A stretch of 64,000 nt of DNA from Azospirillum baldaniorum. GTDB lineage: Bacteria > Pseudomonadota > Alphaproteobacteria > Azospirillales > Azospirillaceae. How positions within the stretch are numbered: the first letter of the stretch is position 1; each line of letters starts with the position of its first letter. Location: assembly GCF_003119195.2 (NCBI RefSeq), contig NZ_CP022254.1, forward strand, positions 789,501 through 853,500, read 5' to 3'. A program made the translations under genes and the position numbers. This document shows positions 53,193 to 62,053 of the stretch, piece by piece. The notes beneath the pieces are model-generated. The model worked only from the letters and a program-made list of their open reading frames with translations, did no database searches and was not told where the DNA came from.

Positions 53193-53196
53193 CATA

Positions 53197-53227
53197 AGTT
53201 CCCTCGCCCCTCTGGGGAGAAGGGACT
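53197..53227. repeat. Imperfect palindromic element between convergent genes
   Basis: An imperfect hairpin with CCCTCGCCCC and GGGGAGAAGGG arms around a TCT loop. It is a degenerate member of the CCCTCYCC family and lies between the DUF4142 and TlpA-like gene ends. Confidence 0.55.
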
Positions 53228-53235
53228 TGGACGCA

Positions 53236-53883
53236 TCACCCGCCCGTCTTCACCACGCCGCCGCGGCTGTCGCGGTTGGGGCCGCCGCCGTGGCCCATGT
53301 GCTTGCGCAGGAAGGCGATGACCTCGGGCGAGTCCCATTCCACCGCGCCCTCGATGCGGCCAAGCTCGCGGCCCTCCTGGTCGACCAGCAGGGTGGTCGG
53401 CAGGCCGCGCAGCTTCAGAGTCTGCATGGAGACGCTCGACGGGTCGAGGTAGAGGGCGAGGTTCTTCACGCCGGTCCGCTGGTAGAAGGGCTGCACCTGA
53501 TCCTTGCCGCCGCGGTCCACCGACAGCGCCACCACTTGGAAGCCCGGCCCGCCCAGCTGCGCCTGGAGGCGGTCGAGCGCCGGCATCTCCTTCACGCAGG
53601 GCGCGCACCATGTGGCCCACAGGTTCAGCAGGACGAGGCGGTCCTTGAACTCCGACAGGTCGACCCGGCGCCCCTCCCCGTCCAGGAAGGGCAGCTCCGG
53701 CACCGGCGTCAGCGGTTCCATGTAGCGGAACTTGTCGAGACCCACCGCCGTCGCGCCGGGAGAGGGCTGGTCCAGCGTCAGCACGGCGGGCGGCGGTGGG
53801 GCCGACGGGCCGGCCAGCGCCATCCACAGCCCGGCACCGCCCAGCGTCACACAAAAGATTGCGGTGGCCGCCAAAGTCCGCAT
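53236..53883 (-). CDS. TlpA-like thioredoxin family protein
   Basis: A 215-aa membrane-anchored periplasmic thiol-disulfide reductase. A signal anchor ([19 protein letters not shown]) precedes a TlpA/ResA-type thioredoxin domain with the active site [13 protein letters not shown], the cis-Pro region [13 protein letters not shown], and a C-terminal helix. It probably reduces apocytochrome c or other periplasmic thiols. The ATG at 53883 has GGGAAG 7 nt upstream; a GTG two codons earlier is possible. Its start is 39 bp from the divergent argH; TlpA-like genes beside argH are common in alphaproteobacteria. Confidence 0.87.
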   Translation of the reverse strand: MRTLAATAIFCVTLGGAGLWMALAGPSAPPPPAVLTLDQPSPGATAVGLDKFRYMEPLTPVPELPFLDGEGRRVDLSEFKDRLVLLNLWATWCAPCVKEMPALDRLQAQLGGPGFQVVALSVDRGGKDQVQPFYQRTGVKNLALYLDPSSVSMQTLKLRGLPTTLLVDQEGRELGRIEGAVEWDSPEVIAFLRKHMGHGGGPNRDSRGGVVKTGG

Positions 53884-53922
53884 ACTCACGCTTCCCGTCC
53901 TCCCATCCGTATTGTGTCCGCC

Positions 53923-55365
53923 ATGAGCGCCGAACAGCCCAAGCCGAACTCACAAGACCGCGCCGCCCAAAACGTCTCGGCCCCGGCCGCCAGCCAGATG
54001 TGGGGAGGCCGCTTCGCCCGCGGTCCCGCCGCCATCATGGAGAGGATCAACGCCTCCATCGGCTTCGACAAGCGGCTGGCCGACCAAGACATCGCCGGGT
54101 CGAAGGCCCACGCCGCCATGCTGGCGCGCCAGGGCATCATAACCCAGGCCGACGCCGATGCCATCCGCGAAGGGCTGGACCGGGTCAAGGAAGAGATCGA
54201 CTCCGGAGCCTTCACCTTCAAGGTGGAACTGGAGGACATCCACATGAACGTGGAGGCCCGGCTGGCCGAGCTGATCGGCGAGCCGGCCAAGCGCCTGCAC
54301 ACCGGGCGGTCGCGCAACGACCAGGTCGCGACCGACTTCAAGCTGTGGGTGCGCGACGCGCTCGACCGCGCCGACCAGGGGCTGAAGGCGCTCCAGGCCG
54401 CGCTGATCGATCTGGCGGAGAAGCACACCGACACGGTGATGCCGGGCTTTACCCACCTCCAGGCTGCCCAGCCGGTCAGCTTCGGTCACCATCTGCTGGC
54501 CTATGTGGAGATGTTCGGGCGAGACCGCGGCCGGCTGCGCGACGCCCGCGCCCGGCTGAACGAGTGCCCGCTCGGCTCCGCCGCGCTGGCCGGCACGCCC
54601 TACCCCATCGACCGCTTCATGACGGCGGAGGCGCTGGGCTTTGACCGGCCGACGGCGAACTCGCTGGACGCCGTGTCCGACCGCGACTTCGCACTGGAGT
54701 ATCTGGCCGCCGCCAGCATCTGCGGCATGCACCTCTCGCGCTTCGCGGAGGAGATCGTGCTGTGGTGCTCGGCCCAGTTCCGCTTCATCAAGCTGACGGA
54801 CGCCTTCACCACCGGCTCCTCGATCATGCCGCAGAAGAAGAACCCGGACGCGGCAGAGCTGGTGCGCGCCAAGGCCGGGCGGGTCATCGGCAGCCTGAAC
54901 AGCCTGCTGGTCGCCATGAAGGGCCTGCCGCTGGCCTATTCCAAGGACATGCAGGAGGACAAGGAGCCGGTTTTCGAGGCCGACGACACGCTGGCGCTTT
55001 GCATCGCCGCCATGGAAGGCATGGTGCGCGACATGCAGCCGAACGTGCCGGCGCTGCGCGAAGCTACCGACCGCGGCTTCCTCAACGCCACCGACCTCGC
55101 CGACTGGCTGGTGCGGGAGCTGAACATCCCCTTCCGCGAGGCGCACCACATCACCGGGCGCGCCGTGAAGGCGGCGGAGGACAAGCGCGTCGGCCTGACC
55201 GCCCTGACGCTGGAGGAGTTGCAGGCCATCGAGCCGCGCATCACCGAGTCCGTCTTCCCGGCGCTGAGCATCGAGGCGTCGCTGGACAGCCGGCGCAGCT
55301 TCGGCGGCGCGTCCCCCGTCCGCGTGCGCGAGGCCGTCGCGGCGGCGCGGGAGCGCTTCCTGTGA
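53923..55365 (+). CDS. argH: Argininosuccinate lyase
   Basis: ArgH splits argininosuccinate to arginine and fumarate, the last step of arginine synthesis. The 480-aa protein has the fumarase/aspartase-superfamily signature [12 protein letters not shown], the [13 protein letters not shown] block, and the catalytic-region [13 protein letters not shown]. About 25 residues of low-complexity sequence precede the conserved MWGGRF start, so the N-terminus is slightly long. Its TGA overlaps the GTG of the lptM-like gene (GTGA). Confidence 0.97.
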   Translation: MSAEQPKPNSQDRAAQNVSAPAASQMWGGRFARGPAAIMERINASIGFDKRLADQDIAGSKAHAAMLARQGIITQADADAIREGLDRVKEEIDSGAFTFKVELEDIHMNVEARLAELIGEPAKRLHTGRSRNDQVATDFKLWVRDALDRADQGLKALQAALIDLAEKHTDTVMPGFTHLQAAQPVSFGHHLLAYVEMFGRDRGRLRDARARLNECPLGSAALAGTPYPIDRFMTAEALGFDRPTANSLDAVSDRDFALEYLAAASICGMHLSRFAEEIVLWCSAQFRFIKLTDAFTTGSSIMPQKKNPDAAELVRAKAGRVIGSLNSLLVAMKGLPLAYSKDMQEDKEPVFEADDTLALCIAAMEGMVRDMQPNVPALREATDRGFLNATDLADWLVRELNIPFREAHHITGRAVKAAEDKRVGLTALTLEELQAIEPRITESVFPALSIEASLDSRRSFGGASPVRVREAVAAARERFL

Positions 55366-55547
55366 GGCGCCCGCTGCTGATCCTGGCGACCGCCGCCGTC
55401 GCGCTGACGCTGGCCGGCTGCGGCAAGAAGCCGAGCTTCGTCGATCCCCCGCAGGGCAAGGAAGCCGACACGTTCCCCGGCACCTACCCGAACCCGAAGA
55501 CCGACCCCAAGCCCGGTCAGCCGTCCTCCGGAGCCCGCTTCCCATGA
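55362..55547 (+). CDS. lptM: Small lipoprotein, LptM-like
   Basis: A 61-aa lipoprotein with a lipobox (LTLAGC) at about residue 20 and the following [10 protein letters not shown], comparable to the GCGLKGPLYFPP start of YifL/LptM. LptM helps mature the LptD/E outer membrane translocon in E. coli, where the gene lies near dapF; in many proteobacteria it lies between argH and lysA, exactly as here. The start is GTG overlapping the argH stop, and its TGA overlaps the lysA ATG. The assignment rests on context and motif. Confidence 0.78.
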   Translation: MRRPLLILATAAVALTLAGCGKKPSFVDPPQGKEADTFPGTYPNPKTDPKPGQPSSGARFP

Positions 55548-56809
55548 GCGCCTTCGCCTACCGCAACGGCGTGATGCACGCCGAATCCGTGCCGCTGTCC
55601 ACCATCGCGGCCGAAGTCGGCACGCCCTTCTACTGCTACTCCACGGCGGCGCTGGAGGCGCATTACAGCGCCTACGCCGGGGCCTTCGCGGGGCAGGACG
55701 CCGACGTCTGCTACGCGGTGAAGGCCAACTCCAACCTCGCCGTCATCCGCGCCTTCGCGCGGCTGGGCGCCGGCGCCGACGTGGTGTCGGGCGGCGAGAT
55801 GCGCCGCGCGCTGGCCGGTGGCATCCCGGCGGGCAAGATCATCTTCTCCGGCGTCGGCAAGACGCGCGAGGAGATGCGCGCCGCCCTGGAGGCCGGAATC
55901 CACCAGATCAACGTGGAATCCATCCCCGAGGTGGAGGCCCTGTCGGAGGTGGCGGTCAGCCTGGGCGTCACCGCGCCCATCGCCTTCCGCGTGAATCCGG
56001 ACGTGGACGCCAAGACCCACGCCAAGATCGCGACGGGCAAGAAGGAGAACAAGTTCGGCGTCGACTACGACCACGCGCGGGAGGTCTACGCCCAGGCCGC
56101 CAAGCTGCCGGGGATCAAGCCGGTGGCCATCGCCGTGCACATCGGGTCGCAGCTGACCGACCTCGCCCCCTTCCGCGCCGCCTACGAGCGGGTGGCGGCG
56201 CTGCTCCACGTCCTGCGTGAGGACGGGCACGACATCACCCGCCTCGACCTCGGCGGCGGGCTGGGCATCGTCTACAAGCACGAGGCGCCGCCGGACATCG
56301 CCGACTACGCCGCCATGGTGAAGTCGATCACCGGCAACCTCGGCTGCCGCATCTCGCTGGAGCCCGGCCGCTCGCTGGTCGGCAACGCCGGCATCCTGGT
56401 GTCGCGGGTGATCTACCTGAAGCAGGGGCTGCACCGCCGCTTCGTCATCATCGACGCGGCGATGAACGACCTGATCCGCCCCACCCTCTACGAGGCCTAC
56501 CACGGCATCGTCCCGGTGACCGAGCCGGCCAAGGGCGCCGCCACCGAGCCCTACGACGTCGTCGGTCCGGTCTGCGAGAGCGGCGACACCTTCGCGCTCC
56601 AGCGCGCCCTGCCGGCGATGGCGCCGGACGAGCTGGTGGCGATCCTGTCGGCGGGGGCCTACGGCGCGGTCATGTCGTCCACCTACAACACCCGCCCGCT
56701 GATCCCGGAGGTGCTGGTGAACGGCGACCAGTTCTCGGTCATCCGCCCGCGCGTGTCGGTGGAGGAACTGCTGGCGCTGGACCGCGTGCCGGACTGGTTG
56801 AAGGACTGA
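55544..56809 (+). CDS. lysA: Diaminopimelate decarboxylase
   Basis: LysA makes L-lysine from meso-diaminopimelate with PLP. The 421-aa protein has the PLP lysine in VCYAVKANSNLAVI, the VAIAVHIGSQLTDL block, the phosphate-binding LDLGGGLGIVY, ISLEPGRSLVGNAG, and the active-site cysteine in GPVCESGDTFA. Length is normal. The ATG overlaps the lptM stop. argH, lptM and lysA form one coupled unit. Confidence 0.97.
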   Translation: MSAFAYRNGVMHAESVPLSTIAAEVGTPFYCYSTAALEAHYSAYAGAFAGQDADVCYAVKANSNLAVIRAFARLGAGADVVSGGEMRRALAGGIPAGKIIFSGVGKTREEMRAALEAGIHQINVESIPEVEALSEVAVSLGVTAPIAFRVNPDVDAKTHAKIATGKKENKFGVDYDHAREVYAQAAKLPGIKPVAIAVHIGSQLTDLAPFRAAYERVAALLHVLREDGHDITRLDLGGGLGIVYKHEAPPDIADYAAMVKSITGNLGCRISLEPGRSLVGNAGILVSRVIYLKQGLHRRFVIIDAAMNDLIRPTLYEAYHGIVPVTEPAKGAATEPYDVVGPVCESGDTFALQRALPAMAPDELVAILSAGAYGAVMSSTYNTRPLIPEVLVNGDQFSVIRPRVSVEELLALDRVPDWLKD

Positions 56810-56899
56810 TCCGCGACGGTTGCCGGCCTGCAATAACCGCTGCACAGAACCACCCATAAGGCGTATGATTCCCCGTTCGCGAAACGGGCGGGGAACATC

Positions 56900-57319
56900 A
56901 TGCAGTGGGACGCGGCCTATGCCATCGGACAGAGCGCTGTGGACGGCGACCACCAGCGCCTGTTCCAGCTGTTCAACCAGTTCGGCGCGGCCATCGCCGC
57001 CGGGGAAACGCGGGAGTCCGCGAACCGCTTCCTGCGCGAGCTGGCCGATTATTCGGCCTATCATTTCCGCCGCGAGGAAGGGCTGATGCGCGCGGTCGGC
57101 TACCCCGACTACACCAAGCACAAGACGATGCACGACACCTTCGCCGACTTCGTCCGCCGGCAGTCCGACTCCGGGACGCGCGATCCGGAGGAGGTGCAGT
57201 TCCTCCAGAGCTACGTCGAGATGTGGCTGTGCGGCCATATTCTGGTCATGGACAAATGGTTCGGCGAATGGCTGGACGGGCGGGGCGGGAGTTCCGGCAC
57301 GGCGGCCCCGACGGCCTGA
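56900..57319 (+). CDS. Bacteriohemerythrin
   Basis: A 139-aa hemerythrin-like protein that binds oxygen or senses it through a di-iron centre. The ligands are visible: the first histidine in VDGDHQRLF, H-x3-E in YHFRREEGL, H-x3-H in KHKTMHD, and H-x4-D in GHILVMDKWF. It has the length of single-domain bacteriohemerythrins. It is separate from lysA by 90 bp. Such proteins in motile alphaproteobacteria may supply oxygen to membrane enzymes or take part in aerotaxis; neither is shown here. Confidence 0.92.
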   Translation: MQWDAAYAIGQSAVDGDHQRLFQLFNQFGAAIAAGETRESANRFLRELADYSAYHFRREEGLMRAVGYPDYTKHKTMHDTFADFVRRQSDSGTRDPEEVQFLQSYVEMWLCGHILVMDKWFGEWLDGRGGSSGTAAPTA

Positions 57320-57369
57320 GGGCCGGGCCGCGGAAGCCCGGCGCTCAGAGCCTCCGGACCGGGCGCCGT

Positions 57370-57852
57370 CTAGTTCTTGTAGGGATTGGCCGCCCACGTC
57401 TTCAGGTAGGACACGAGTTCGGCGTCCCCGTCATAGTACAGCCACTCGGTTTCCTCCTTCGACAACGACTTGGTCGGCGACGGCCGATAGAGCTTGTCGT
57501 AAGGCACCGAGAAAACCCCCAGATCGGGCGCCGTATCGAGGATCTTCTTCACCCAGCCCTCGGCCCGGCCATAGAGGGCCTCGTAATCCGTGGCGACGGA
57601 CAGGAAGGGGTTGTCGTTCGTGTTCTCCGACTGGCTGCCGTACGAGCTTTGCTTGAGCGCCCAGTCGTTCAACACCGAATCGCTGGGTTTGACGAAGCCG
57701 CCGCCGACGGTGTTGCGGCGGCGGGACCTCCAGTCGGTCGCTTTGGCCTTGTCGGCGAACCGATAGACAAGGACATGTCCAGGCTTGGCGGGGTCGAGCG
57801 TGTATCGTTCCCCGGTGGCGTTCGCGGTCGAGAATGTTTTGGGGCTTGGCAT
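57370..57852 (-). CDS. Hypothetical protein, possible ADP-ribosyltransferase-like
   Basis: A 160-aa protein with no signal peptide or membrane segment. AGGAG stands 7 nt before the chosen ATG; the longer open frame is not supported. The order of elements recalls the R-S-E class of ADP-ribosyltransferase folds: Arg31 in VLVYRFADK, a serine strand NPFLSVATDYEAL (Ser85), and SLSKEETEWLYYDGD with an E-x-E pair (Glu134, Glu136). Spacing fits that fold. This is pattern reading only; no family was confirmed. It converges on the bacteriohemerythrin gene. Function unknown. Confidence 0.6.
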   Translation of the reverse strand: MPSPKTFSTANATGERYTLDPAKPGHVLVYRFADKAKATDWRSRRRNTVGGGFVKPSDSVLNDWALKQSSYGSQSENTNDNPFLSVATDYEALYGRAEGWVKKILDTAPDLGVFSVPYDKLYRPSPTKSLSKEETEWLYYDGDAELVSYLKTWAANPYKN

Positions 57853-58116
57853 GGGGCCGCTCCTGATCGGATGCTGTTGGACGGGCGCGATGCGCCTCGC
57901 CTTCTGGAGAACGCCCCACCGTCCACGGCCGTGAAATGGGTGGGCACCGCGCCCTGAGTCATCCATTGGCCCGCCATATTTTGGACATGCCCCGATGTTT
58001 CGGTAAGGAACCGGCATGCCGGACCGCGACAGACGGCGCAGCCGAGCCTATATCCTGACGATGTTCCGGCGGCGGCTTCTCCTCCCGCCCGGTGCCTGAC
58101 CTGACGGGAGAGCGGC

Positions 58117-60720
58117 ATGAGCGACAGCAAGGACGGGTTCCGGTTCCCCCTGCGAAAGGAGGCACCACCCGCGCCCGCGCCACGGGAACCCCGCCTCCGC
58201 ATGGGGCAGGCCCGCGCCGCCCTGCTCTGGGAACGGCTGTGGCCGGCGCTCTGGGCGCCCATCACCATCGCCGGGGCCTTCCTCGCTTTGGCCCTGCTGA
58301 ACGTCTTCCTGCTGTTGCCGGGCTGGCTGCACGCCCTGGTCCTGCTGCTCTTCGTCGCCGCCATCGGCTGGACGGGGTGGCGTGGGCTGCGCGCCTTCCG
58401 TCTGCCCGACGAGGACGCCGCCCGCCGCCGGCTGGAGCGCGACAGCGGCCTGCCCCACCGCCCCCTCCACGCGCTACGCGACACGCCCGCCGGCAACGAC
58501 CCCGTCGCGGCGGAGCTGTGGCGCCTGCACCAGGAGCGGGTGCGCGCCGCCATGCGGCGGCTGCGCGTCGCCATGCCGCTGTCCGACGGCCTTGCCGCCC
58601 AGGACCGCTACGCCCTGCGCGCGCTGGTGGCGCTGGTGCTGATCGCCGCGGGCGGCGCGACCTGGGGCGACTGGAAGCCGCGTCTTGCCGCCGCCATCAC
58701 CCCGCATTTCGGCGGACCGGCGACGGCGTCGGTCGCGACGCTCGACCTCTGGGTGACGCCGCCGGAATACACCGGCCTGCCACCGGTCTTCCTGAAGTCG
58801 GCCAACCCCGCCCACACGCCGAGCCTCGCCGATCCTGTGCCGGTTCCCAAGGGCAGCCTCGTGCTGGCCCGCGTCACCGGCGGCAGCGGCACGCCGTCGC
58901 TGGAGGCCGGAAGCAGGACCGCCGCTTTCGAGGCCGTGGACTCCGCGACCTTCCAGATCCAGCAGCCCATCGAGGACGGCGCCCGCATCGCCGTGACCCA
59001 GGGGTCCAACCTGCTGGGCGGCTGGAACGTGCGGATCATCCCGGACAACCCGCCGACCATCGCCTACGCCAGCCCCCCGACCAAGGGGGAACGCGGCGCG
59101 CTGCGGCTGGACTACACCGCGCAGGACGACTACGGGCTGGCCGAGGCCAAGGCCGTCGTCCGGCTGGACCTGCCGGAGGGCGAGGCCCCGGCGCTCGACC
59201 GCAGCCCGCTGGAGCTGCCGCTGGCCCTGCCCGGCGTCCGCCCGCGCGAGGCGCGCAACGCCGCCTTCCACGACCTGACCGCCCATCCCTGGGCCGGGCT
59301 GAACGTCACGATCCGCCTGAGCGCGCTCGACGGCGCCGGCCAGACCGGCAGCACGGAGGACGTGGCGATGGTCCTGCCGGAGCGCGTCTTCAACCACCCG
59401 GTCGCCCGCGCCATCGTAGAGGAGCGCAAGAAGCTGACCCTGCGGCCCCAGCAGCTCCGCATCGAAGTGGCCCGCGCGCTGGCCGAAATCTCGTCCAGAC
59501 CCAGCCAGTTCGGCGGCGATCTGGTGGCTTTCCTGGCCATGCGCACCGCGGTGAACCGCCTGCTGCTCGACGAGGAGGGGGCATCGGTCCCGGCCGTCCA
59601 GCAACTCTTGTGGGAAACCGCGCTGCGCATCGAGGACGGCGGGCTGTCGCTGGCCGAGCGCGACCTGCGCGACGCCGAGAGCCGTCTCGCCGAGGCGTTG
59701 GAGCGCGGCGCCGACGACCAGGAACTGAAGAAGCTGATGGACGAGCTTCAGGCGGCGCTCGACAAGTTCCTCGACGCCATGGAGCAGCAGATGCGCGAGG
59801 CGCTGGAGCGCGGCGAGCAAATCCCCATGGTGCCGCCGGAAATGGCCGACCAGATGATGGACCGCCAGGACCTTCAGCGCATGATGGAGCAGATGCGGCA
59901 GATGGCCGAGACCGGCGCCCGCGACGCGGCGCGGCAGATGCTGTCCCAGCTCCAGCAGATGATGGAGCAGATGCGCAACGGCGCCATGGCCCAGATGCAG
60001 CAGCAGGGCCAGAACGAGGCGGCGCAGATGATGCGCGAGCTTCAGGAACTGACGCAGCGGCAGCAGCAGTTGCTCGACCAGACCTTCCGCCAGTCGCAGG
60101 AGCAGATGGGCCGGCAGGACGGGCAGCAGGGCCAGCAGCAAGGGCCGCGCAACCGCCAGGGCCGTCCGCAGCAGGGGCAGCAAGGGCAGCAGGGTCAGTC
60201 GGGCAGCCCGCTGATGCAGCAGCAGGCCGAACAGCAGGAGGCGCTGCGCCGCCAGCTCGGCGAGCTGATGCGCCGCATGGGCGAACAGCAGGGCGGCGAG
60301 ATTCCCCGCCCGCTGGGCCGCGCCGAACGGGCGATGCGCGACGCGGGTCAGGCGCTCCAGCAGGGGCAGCCCGGCTCCGCCGTTCCGCCGCAGACCCAGG
60401 CGATGGACGAGCTGCAGCAGGGCATGCAGGCGATGGCCGAGCAGATGATGCAGCAGATGATGGGCCAGCAGGGTCCGGCGATGAGCGGGCAGCAGCCCGG
60501 ACAGGCGCAGCAGCGCCAGGGCCAGGGCCGCAACCGCGACCCGCTGGGCCGCCGCCCCTCCGGCTTCGGCAACTACAACAATGAGGACGTGAAGATCCCC
60601 GAGGAGGCCGAACTCCAGCGCGCCCGTGAAATCCTCGACGAGCTGCGCCGCCGCTCCGGCCAGTATGGCCGCCCGCAGATGGAGCGCGAGTACATCGACC
60701 GGCTGCTGAAGCAGTTCTGA
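58117..60720 (+). CDS. DUF4175 (TIGR02302) family membrane protein
   Basis: An 867-aa protein with two N-terminal transmembrane helices (about residues 40-90: LWAPITIAGAFLALALLNVFLLL, LVLLLFVAAIGWTGW) and a third (about 168-185), a beta-rich middle region (about 200-420), and a long Met/Gln/Glu-rich helical C-terminus (about 560-800) full of QQMMEQM-like text. The overall plan matches the TIGR02302/DUF4175 family of alphaproteobacteria, of unknown function, commonly found near lysA and argH as here. GGGAGAG lies before the ATG. The extreme Met/Gln content of the tail probably means coiled coil. Confidence 0.85.
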   Translation: MSDSKDGFRFPLRKEAPPAPAPREPRLRMGQARAALLWERLWPALWAPITIAGAFLALALLNVFLLLPGWLHALVLLLFVAAIGWTGWRGLRAFRLPDEDAARRRLERDSGLPHRPLHALRDTPAGNDPVAAELWRLHQERVRAAMRRLRVAMPLSDGLAAQDRYALRALVALVLIAAGGATWGDWKPRLAAAITPHFGGPATASVATLDLWVTPPEYTGLPPVFLKSANPAHTPSLADPVPVPKGSLVLARVTGGSGTPSLEAGSRTAAFEAVDSATFQIQQPIEDGARIAVTQGSNLLGGWNVRIIPDNPPTIAYASPPTKGERGALRLDYTAQDDYGLAEAKAVVRLDLPEGEAPALDRSPLELPLALPGVRPREARNAAFHDLTAHPWAGLNVTIRLSALDGAGQTGSTEDVAMVLPERVFNHPVARAIVEERKKLTLRPQQLRIEVARALAEISSRPSQFGGDLVAFLAMRTAVNRLLLDEEGASVPAVQQLLWETALRIEDGGLSLAERDLRDAESRLAEALERGADDQELKKLMDELQAALDKFLDAMEQQMREALERGEQIPMVPPEMADQMMDRQDLQRMMEQMRQMAETGARDAARQMLSQLQQMMEQMRNGAMAQMQQQGQNEAAQMMRELQELTQRQQQLLDQTFRQSQEQMGRQDGQQGQQQGPRNRQGRPQQGQQGQQGQSGSPLMQQQAEQQEALRRQLGELMRRMGEQQGGEIPRPLGRAERAMRDAGQALQQGQPGSAVPPQTQAMDELQQGMQAMAEQMMQQMMGQQGPAMSGQQPGQAQQRQGQGRNRDPLGRRPSGFGNYNNEDVKIPEEAELQRAREILDELRRRSGQYGRPQMEREYIDRLLKQF

Positions 60721-60744
60721 GCGGCCGCTGAAGCAGTTTTAAGG
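60701..60744. repeat. 22-bp imperfect tandem duplication at the 3' end of the DUF4175 gene
   Basis: The 22 bp covering the last codons and stop of the DUF4175 gene (60701-60722) are repeated directly after it (60723-60744) with four mismatches. Confidence 0.65.
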
Positions 60745-60858
60745 CCGGGGGGCCGGGCGGCTTTACCGGAGGGCGGCGCTGGTGCAGTATCCGCCGCGCA
60801 AGGCGCCGCCGCTTGCCCTTCCGGCACGGACGCCCCCGGACACAACGAACGTTTCCTC

Positions 60859-62031
60859 ATGGTCGCGGTCCTTTCGAACCACGGGTCGGGTGGGCTTGCC
60901 CCGCAGCGCCCGGAACTGACGCTCGGCAGCAAGTTCCGCATGATCAACTGGGGGCTGGTGCTCCTGGTCTGCATCATCACGTCGGTCGGGGTGGCCCTGC
61001 TCTACTCGGCCGCCGGCGGCAACTGGAAGCCCTGGGCGCAGCCGCAGCTGGTGCGCGCCGTCCCCGGCCTCGTCCTGATGCTGATGATCGCGCTGATCGA
61101 CGTGCGGCATCTGATGAAGTCGGCCTACGCCATCTTCCTGATCGTGCTCTGCCTGCTGGTCGCGGTGGAGCTGATGGGGCGCATCGGCATGGGCGCCCAG
61201 CGCTGGATCGACCTGGGATTCTTCCAGCTCCAGCCGTCCGAGCTGATGAAGCCGGCCCTGACCCTGGCGCTGGCCCGTTACTTCCACGGCATCTCGCTGG
61301 ACCAGATCGGCCGCCCGCTGCTGCTGATCCCACCCCTGCTGCTGGTCTTCATCCCGGTGGCGCTGGTGCTGATGCAGCCGAACCTGGGCACCTCGCTGCT
61401 GCTCATTATGGGCAGCGGCGCCGTCTTCTTCGCGGCGGGCGTGAGGATCTGGAAGTTCCTGGTGGTCATCGGCGGCGGCCTCTCGGCGATCCCCATCGCC
61501 TGGGAATTCCTGCACGATTACCAGAAGCAGCGCGTCTACACCTTCCTTGACCCGGAAACCGACCCGCTGGGCGCCGGCTACAACATCCTCCAGTCGAAGA
61601 TCGCGCTGGGATCGGGGGGGCTGTTCGGCAAGGGCTTCATGTCCGGTTCGCAGAGCCAGCTGATGTTCCTGCCGGAGAAGCACACCGACTTCATCTTCGT
61701 GGTGCTGGCGGAGGAGTTCGGGATGGTCGGCGCGCTGATCCTGCTGGCGCTGTACCTGATGCTGTTCATCTACGGCGTCGTCATCGCGCTGAGCTGCCGC
61801 AGCCAGTTCGCCCGGCTGGTGGCGGTCGGCATGACCGCGCAGTTCTTCCTCTACGTGATGGTCAACGTGTCGATGGTGACCGGCCTGATCCCGGTGGTGG
61901 GCATCCCGCTGCCGCTGGTGTCCTACGGCGGGTCGGCGATGATGACGCTGATGATCGGAGTGGGGCTTCTGCTCAGCATGTCGGTCCATCGCGAGGTCCG
62001 CATTCCGAAGAGCGGCGTCACCGAGCTGTGA
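60859..62031 (+). CDS. rodA: Rod shape-determining protein RodA (SEDS glycosyltransferase)
   Basis: RodA polymerises lipid II glycan strands in the elongasome, working with PBP2. The 390-aa protein has about ten transmembrane segments and the SEDS blocks RWIDLGFFQLQPSELMK, GSGGLFGKGF, LPEKHTDFIFVVLAEEFG (with the catalytic aspartate) and the C-terminal GIPLPLVSYGGSAM. The FGMVG variant following the catalytic region separates it from FtsW. pbp2/mrdA, its usual partner and neighbour, and mreBCD are not in the window, so this copy stands alone after the DUF4175 gene. Confidence 0.93.
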   Translation: MVAVLSNHGSGGLAPQRPELTLGSKFRMINWGLVLLVCIITSVGVALLYSAAGGNWKPWAQPQLVRAVPGLVLMLMIALIDVRHLMKSAYAIFLIVLCLLVAVELMGRIGMGAQRWIDLGFFQLQPSELMKPALTLALARYFHGISLDQIGRPLLLIPPLLLVFIPVALVLMQPNLGTSLLLIMGSGAVFFAAGVRIWKFLVVIGGGLSAIPIAWEFLHDYQKQRVYTFLDPETDPLGAGYNILQSKIALGSGGLFGKGFMSGSQSQLMFLPEKHTDFIFVVLAEEFGMVGALILLALYLMLFIYGVVIALSCRSQFARLVAVGMTAQFFLYVMVNVSMVTGLIPVVGIPLPLVSYGGSAMMTLMIGVGLLLSMSVHREVRIPKSGVTEL

Positions 62032-62053
62032 CGCCGCCCTTGAGAGCGCTTCC

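Noticed and set aside
57853..58116. A short plus-strand ORF of about 27 codons (from about 58016) before the DUF4175 gene
   Set aside because: It has an Arg-rich chance composition, no good ribosome binding site and no family match.
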